A stretch of 7,697 nucleotides of DNA from Saprospiraceae bacterium (lineage in GTDB: Bacteria > Bacteroidota > Bacteroidia > Chitinophagales > Saprospiraceae). Position 1 is the first letter of the stretch, and the number at the start of each line of letters is the position of its first letter. Position numbers and translations under genes: made by a program. The notes under the pieces are model-generated. The model made no database searches, had not been told where the DNA came from, and saw only the letters and a list, made by a program, of their open reading frames with translations. Below are positions 4,672 to 7,697 of this stretch, one piece after another. Where the stretch lies: assembly GCA_020436865.1 (NCBI GenBank), contig JAGQXA010000406.1:1-7697 (forward strand), in the 5' to 3' direction.

Positions 4672-6417
4672 ATGAAACTGAGCAGATACGTTCCCATTCT
4701 GGAGTGGCTGCCCGCTTATCATCGCCGGGCGTTTCGGGGAGACCTGCAGGCGGGCATCACCGTGGCGGTCATGCTCGTTCCACAGGGTATGGCTTACGCC
4801 ATGTTGGCCGGTTTGCAGCCGATCTACGGCTTGTATGCCGGGATCGTGCCTTTGTTGCTCTATGCATTCTTCGGCACTTCCCGGCAATTGTCGGTCGGGC
4901 CGGTCGCTCTGGTCTCGCTGCTCATCCTGGCGGGAGTGGGCGCCCTGGCGGAACGGGGCAGTCCGGAATTCATCGGACTGGCTATCTCCACGGCCTTGCT
5001 CGCCGGGCTGATCCAGGTTTCGCTCGGCCTGTTCCGGCTCGGGTTTCTCGTCAATTTTCTCTCCCATCCGGTCATCACGGGTTTTACTTCGGCTGCCGCC
5101 TTCATCATCGGCTTCAGCCAACTGGGCAATCTGCTGGGCCTGTCCATTCCGCGCAGCAACTATATCCACGAGCTCGTCGTTCACGCCGTCAGGAACTGGC
5201 AGGCGATCAACCTGCCGACCTTACTCCTCGGCCTCAGCGGGATCGCGCTGATCTTGATCTTGCGCAAGATCAATCGCACCTGGCCGGGCGCGCTGATCGC
5301 CGTGCTGATCTTTACCCTGATCGTCTGGGTGAGCGGGCTGCACGAAAAGGGGGTGGAAGTGGTCGGTACGGTACCGCAGGGGTTACCGAAGTTTACCATA
5401 CCGACCCTCAACCTCGATCTGATCGGAGACCTGGCGCCCCTGGCGCTGACCATCTGCCTGATCAGCTTCATCGAATCGCTGGCCATCGCCAAAACGATCG
5501 AGGCCAAGCACAAGACCTACAAGGTCGACGCCAATCAGGAGCTCTTTGCCCTGGGCCTGACCAAGATCGGCGGGGCCTTCTTTCAATCGTATCCGACGAC
5601 CGGCAGCTTCACCCGCTCGGCCGTCAACAACGAAGCCGGCGCGCAAACGGGTGTTTCCTCGATCATCAGCGCCTTGCTCGTGGCCCTGACCTTGTTGTTC
5701 CTGACCCCGCTGTTCTACTTCCTTCCGAAGGCCATCCTCGCCTCGATCGTCGTCGTGGCCGTGCTCGGCCTGATCGGCTACAAGGAAGCCATTGCCCTGT
5801 GGCGCACCGATCGCCGCGATTTCGCCATGCTCCTGGCCACCTTTGTGGCTACGCTGGTACTAGGCATTCAGCAAGGAGTGGCTGTGGGAGTGTTGCTTTC
5901 TCTGGCCCTGGTCATCTACCGCAACTCCATCCCGCACGTGGCCGTGCTGGGCAAGCTGCCCGACAGCGATCACTACCGCAACGTCAGCCGTTTCCCCAGA
6001 GCCGAGCAGGACGACCACCTGCTGATCGTGCGTTTCGACGCACAGCTCTACTTCGGCAATGCCAATTACTTCAAGGATAACCTGGAAGAACTCGCCGTCG
6101 AAAAGGGCCCGCTGCTACGCACCCTTGTCCTCGACGCGTCGAGCATGCACGACATCGATTCCAGCGGCCTGCACGCCCTGGAAGAGATCGTCGAATTCCT
6201 CTATTCCCGAAAAGTGCAGCTGTATATCACCGGCGCGATCGGACCGGTACGCGACCTGCTGTATAAATCCGGCCTCATGGACAGGATCGGCAAAGGTCAC
6301 CATTTCCTGACCGTGCCGGAGGCCGTTCAACATGCTGAAACGGAGGCGCAGCACGCGCATCAGCATTGGAAACCGGAAGCGGTGCAAACCAATATTCCGG
6401 CAAAAAGATCCAAATAA
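4672..6417 (+). CDS. SulP (SLC26-like) anion transporter with C-terminal STAS domain
   Basis: A 581-residue inner-membrane transporter of the SulP family, whose members move sulfate, bicarbonate or other anions. The transport domain covers about residues 20-420 with many hydrophobic segments. It has the signature region 'LVPQGMAYAMLAGLQPIYGLY' followed by 'FFGTSRQLSVGPVAL' and 'VNFLSHPVITGFTSAAAFIIG', and later 'QSYPTTGSFTRSAVNNEAG'. The STAS domain (about 440-550) contains 'LVLDASSMHDIDSSGLHAL'. A polar tail has four histidines near 'QHAHQHWK'. I prefer ATG 4672 because the protein then begins MKLSRYVPILEWLP, as relatives do; ATG 4654 would add METANS. It has its own promoter carrying the operator shared with arsR and the Fe-S/NrfD gene. 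Substrate is uncertain; the regulatory link to a SoeB-like redox gene favours a sulfur oxyanion. Confidence 0.93.
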   Translation: MKLSRYVPILEWLPAYHRRAFRGDLQAGITVAVMLVPQGMAYAMLAGLQPIYGLYAGIVPLLLYAFFGTSRQLSVGPVALVSLLILAGVGALAERGSPEFIGLAISTALLAGLIQVSLGLFRLGFLVNFLSHPVITGFTSAAAFIIGFSQLGNLLGLSIPRSNYIHELVVHAVRNWQAINLPTLLLGLSGIALILILRKINRTWPGALIAVLIFTLIVWVSGLHEKGVEVVGTVPQGLPKFTIPTLNLDLIGDLAPLALTICLISFIESLAIAKTIEAKHKTYKVDANQELFALGLTKIGGAFFQSYPTTGSFTRSAVNNEAGAQTGVSSIISALLVALTLLFLTPLFYFLPKAILASIVVVAVLGLIGYKEAIALWRTDRRDFAMLLATFVATLVLGIQQGVAVGVLLSLALVIYRNSIPHVAVLGKLPDSDHYRNVSRFPRAEQDDHLLIVRFDAQLYFGNANYFKDNLEELAVEKGPLLRTLVLDASSMHDIDSSGLHALEEIVEFLYSRKVQLYITGAIGPVRDLLYKSGLMDRIGKGHHFLTVPEAVQHAETEAQHAHQHWKPEAVQTNIPAKRSK

Positions 6418-6430
6418 GACCTTAAGTTCT

Positions 6431-6461
6431 TTCAATACATGAAGCAACATTCATATTTTTA
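6431..6461 (+). promoter_or_regulatory. Fe-S/NrfD gene promoter with embedded ArsR-type operator (site 3)
   Basis: TTC (6431-6433), 20 bases, then TATTTTTA (6454-6461) is one base off consensus in each element. The inverted repeat ATGAA-GCAACA-TTCAT (6439-6454) occupies the same phase as sites 1 and 2. It shares the flanking AC before and AT after the repeat with site 1. Predicted transcription start is about 6466-6469, leaving a leader of about 60 bases. Confidence 0.58.
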
Positions 6462-6467
6462 TCCGAA

Positions 6468-6483
6468 AACATGAAATAATGTT
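6468..6483. repeat. Inverted repeat AACAT-N6-ATGTT in the Fe-S/NrfD leader
   Basis: AACAT (6468-6472), GAAATA, ATGTT (6479-6483) is a second 5-6-5 inverted repeat, centred 29 bases downstream of site 3 and near the predicted transcription start. It could be a secondary operator or a weak leader hairpin. The arms are short, so chance is a real possibility. Confidence 0.3.
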
Positions 6484-6525
6484 GTTGGCTTTGAATAACC
6501 ACTCATCCGCTAATCGAGTAAGATC

Positions 6526-7697
6526 ATGAAATACGGATTCATCATTGACAACCGCAAGTGCATCGGCTGCCACGCCTGCACCACTGCCTGCAAGTCGGAG
6601 CACGACGTGCCGGTGGGGGTTAATCGCACCTGGGTCAAGCAAGTGGAAAAGGGAGAATTCCCACATACCCGCCGCTTGTTCTCGGTCATGCGCTGCAACC
6701 ATTGCACCGATGCCCCTTGTGTAGAGATCTGCCCCGTAGAGGCCCTCTACATCCGCGACGACGGCATCGTCGATTTCGACAACCGCCGCTGCATCGGCTG
6801 TAAGTCCTGCATGCAGGCCTGCCCCTACGACGCCCTTTACATCGACCCCGCCAACCACACCGCCGCCAAGTGCAACTACTGCGCCCACCGCATCGACATC
6901 GGCCTGGAACCGGCCTGTGTCAATGTGTGTCCCGAACACGCCATCATTTCGGGCGACATGGACGATCCGGAATCCGAGATCTCCCAACTCCTGGGGCGCG
7001 AACAGGTGACCGTGCGAAAGGCGGCCAAGGGCACCACCCCCAATCTCTTTTACATCAATGGCGACGAAGCCTCTCTCAACCCGAGCCTGACCGAGAAGTC
7101 CGACTCCTATTTCTGGAACTCGCAGGCGCGCGGCGTGGGCCATTTCGCGAAAGCGGCCGAAAAAATGGCCTACTCCAACGACGATGTCGTACAGGCGGTC
7201 ATGCAGGCCAACGGCCACGAAGCCAAGGGCGGCGTGAAGTCGATCGACCTGCTGCTCGGCAAGCCGCGCCGCGTATACGACGCCCCCGACAAAGGGGTGC
7301 TGTGGGGTTGGGAAGTTTCGGGCTACGTGCTCACCAAGGCCATCTCGGCCGGCGCCTTCCTGGTGCCCTTCGTGGCCGGACTGCTCGGCAAGAGCGCCCT
7401 TTCCGGCGACGCTCACTGGTGGGGGATCGGCATAGCCCTGGCCTTCCTGGCCGCAACTGGCCTGTTGCTGATCAAAGACCTCGACCGGCCCGATCGTTTT
7501 CTCAACGTACTGCTGCGTCCGCAATGGGGCTCCTGGCTGGTCCGCGGCGGTTACTCCATCTCCGCCTACGGCGGCCTGCTGACCCTCTGGGCCCTGGCCG
7601 GCTGGTTCGGGTGGACGGCTCTGCTACCGGCCCTTGGCTGGTTGACAGCCCTGATGGCCGGCGTCACCGCCATCTATACGGCCTTCCTGTTCGCACA
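6526..7697 (+). CDS. [4Fe-4S] dicluster-type electron-transfer protein fused to NrfD/PsrC-like membrane subunit (3' end outside window)
   Basis: 390 residues are visible and the frame is open at the edge. Sixteen cysteines form four ferredoxin-type clusters: 12/15/18/22, 57/60/65/69, 89/92/95/99 and 116/119/131/135. This is the pattern of the electron-transfer subunit of molybdopterin oxidoreductases (DmsB, PsrB, SoeB). 'CPEHAIISGDMDDPES' and 'GTTPNLFYINGD' recall SoeB-type subunits of sulfite dehydrogenase. From about residue 260, 'VLWGWEVSGYVLTKAISAGAF' and 'LIKDLDRPDRFLNVLLRPQWGSW' mark an NrfD/PsrC-like quinone-reactive membrane subunit. The two are normally separate proteins. No signal peptide precedes Cys12, so the clusters should face the cytoplasm. 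The start ATG 6526 gives the standard MKYGFIIDNRKCIGC. A catalytic molybdoprotein is expected just downstream. The substrate is not determined; sulfite or another sulfur compound is the leading guess. Confidence 0.88.
   Translation, partial: MKYGFIIDNRKCIGCHACTTACKSEHDVPVGVNRTWVKQVEKGEFPHTRRLFSVMRCNHCTDAPCVEICPVEALYIRDDGIVDFDNRRCIGCKSCMQACPYDALYIDPANHTAAKCNYCAHRIDIGLEPACVNVCPEHAIISGDMDDPESEISQLLGREQVTVRKAAKGTTPNLFYINGDEASLNPSLTEKSDSYFWNSQARGVGHFAKAAEKMAYSNDDVVQAVMQANGHEAKGGVKSIDLLLGKPRRVYDAPDKGVLWGWEVSGYVLTKAISAGAFLVPFVAGLLGKSALSGDAHWWGIGIALAFLAATGLLLIKDLDRPDRFLNVLLRPQWGSWLVRGGYSISAYGGLLTLWALAGWFGWTALLPALGWLTALMAGVTAIYTAFLFA

Noticed and set aside
4626..6080. 484-residue plus-strand open frame overlapping SulP
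   Set aside because: It is a shifted frame of the SulP gene, rich in Arg/Gly/Pro with no membrane segments, while the SulP frame has all family motifs.
2884..6454. The ATGAA-N6-TTCAT repeats as Crp/Fnr sites for the linked Crp/Fnr protein
   Set aside because: CRP and FNR sites place TGA and TCA 6 bases apart. Here they are 8 apart, and the E-x-x-S-R helix predicts TTGAT/ATCAA half-sites.
6451..7524. 357-residue open frame on the minus strand
   Set aside because: It is antisense to the Fe-S/NrfD gene, whose sixteen cluster cysteines are all in place on the plus strand. The minus translation is a low-complexity Val/Gly/Ala product with no recognisable family.
1..7697. tRNA, rRNA, CRISPR array, insertion sequence or phage genes
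   Set aside because: No regularly spaced repeats, cloverleaf-like segments, transposase or integrase motifs were seen on either strand.

Overview
The window looks like chromosomal DNA of a moderately GC-rich member of the Bacteroidota. Three things point there. The best promoters follow the Bacteroidota pattern (a TTG-type -33 element, 20 bases, then TAnnTTTG), good Shine-Dalgarno sites are absent, and the RbfA, DUF983, Crp/Fnr and SulP proteins have the look of Bacteroidota family members. No genus is claimed.

Layout, left to right. (1) 1-656, minus strand: the N-terminal third of the RecG helicase, cut by the window edge. (2) 853-1224, plus strand: rbfA, divergent from recG. (3) 1221-2705, minus strand: an ABC-3 (Mn/Zn/Fe) metal permease fused to a complete DtxR/MntR-type repressor module. 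It is convergent with rbfA, and the two stop codons share one CTAG. (4) 2706-2910: a divergent control region with a DtxR-type palindrome next to the permease gene and a promoter/operator for the next gene. (5) 2911-3228, plus strand: a small cysteine-bearing ArsR/SmtB regulator followed by a clear intrinsic terminator. (6) 3321-4380, plus strand: a DUF983 membrane protein and a Crp/Fnr regulator, 4 bases apart. (7) 4381-4671: tandem perfect palindromes and a promoter with a long leader. (8) 4672-6417, plus strand: a SulP/STAS anion transporter. (9) 6526-7697, plus strand: a four-cluster [4Fe-4S] protein fused to an NrfD-type membrane subunit, running off the right edge.

The main discovery is a common promoter/operator architecture in front of three genes: arsR, the SulP transporter and the Fe-S/NrfD fusion. 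Each has the inverted repeat ATGAA-N6-TTCAT between the -33 and -7 elements. In each, the repeat starts exactly 5 bases after the -33 triplet, and its last T is the first base of the -7 element. The TGAA-N6-TTCA geometry fits an ArsR/SmtB operator and does not fit the Crp/Fnr spacing. I infer a local regulon in which the ArsR protein represses itself, an anion (probably sulfur oxyanion) transporter and a membrane redox enzyme. The enzyme's Fe-S domain most resembles the SoeB/PsrB group, so a sulfur-compound role is a reasonable hypothesis, not a demonstrated one.

The second notable item is the permease-repressor fusion, which recalls chlamydial YtgCR. A 16-bp DtxR-like palindrome lies 40 bases upstream of its start, consistent with self-regulation by its own C-terminal domain. 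No tRNA, rRNA, CRISPR array, transposase or phage gene was seen.
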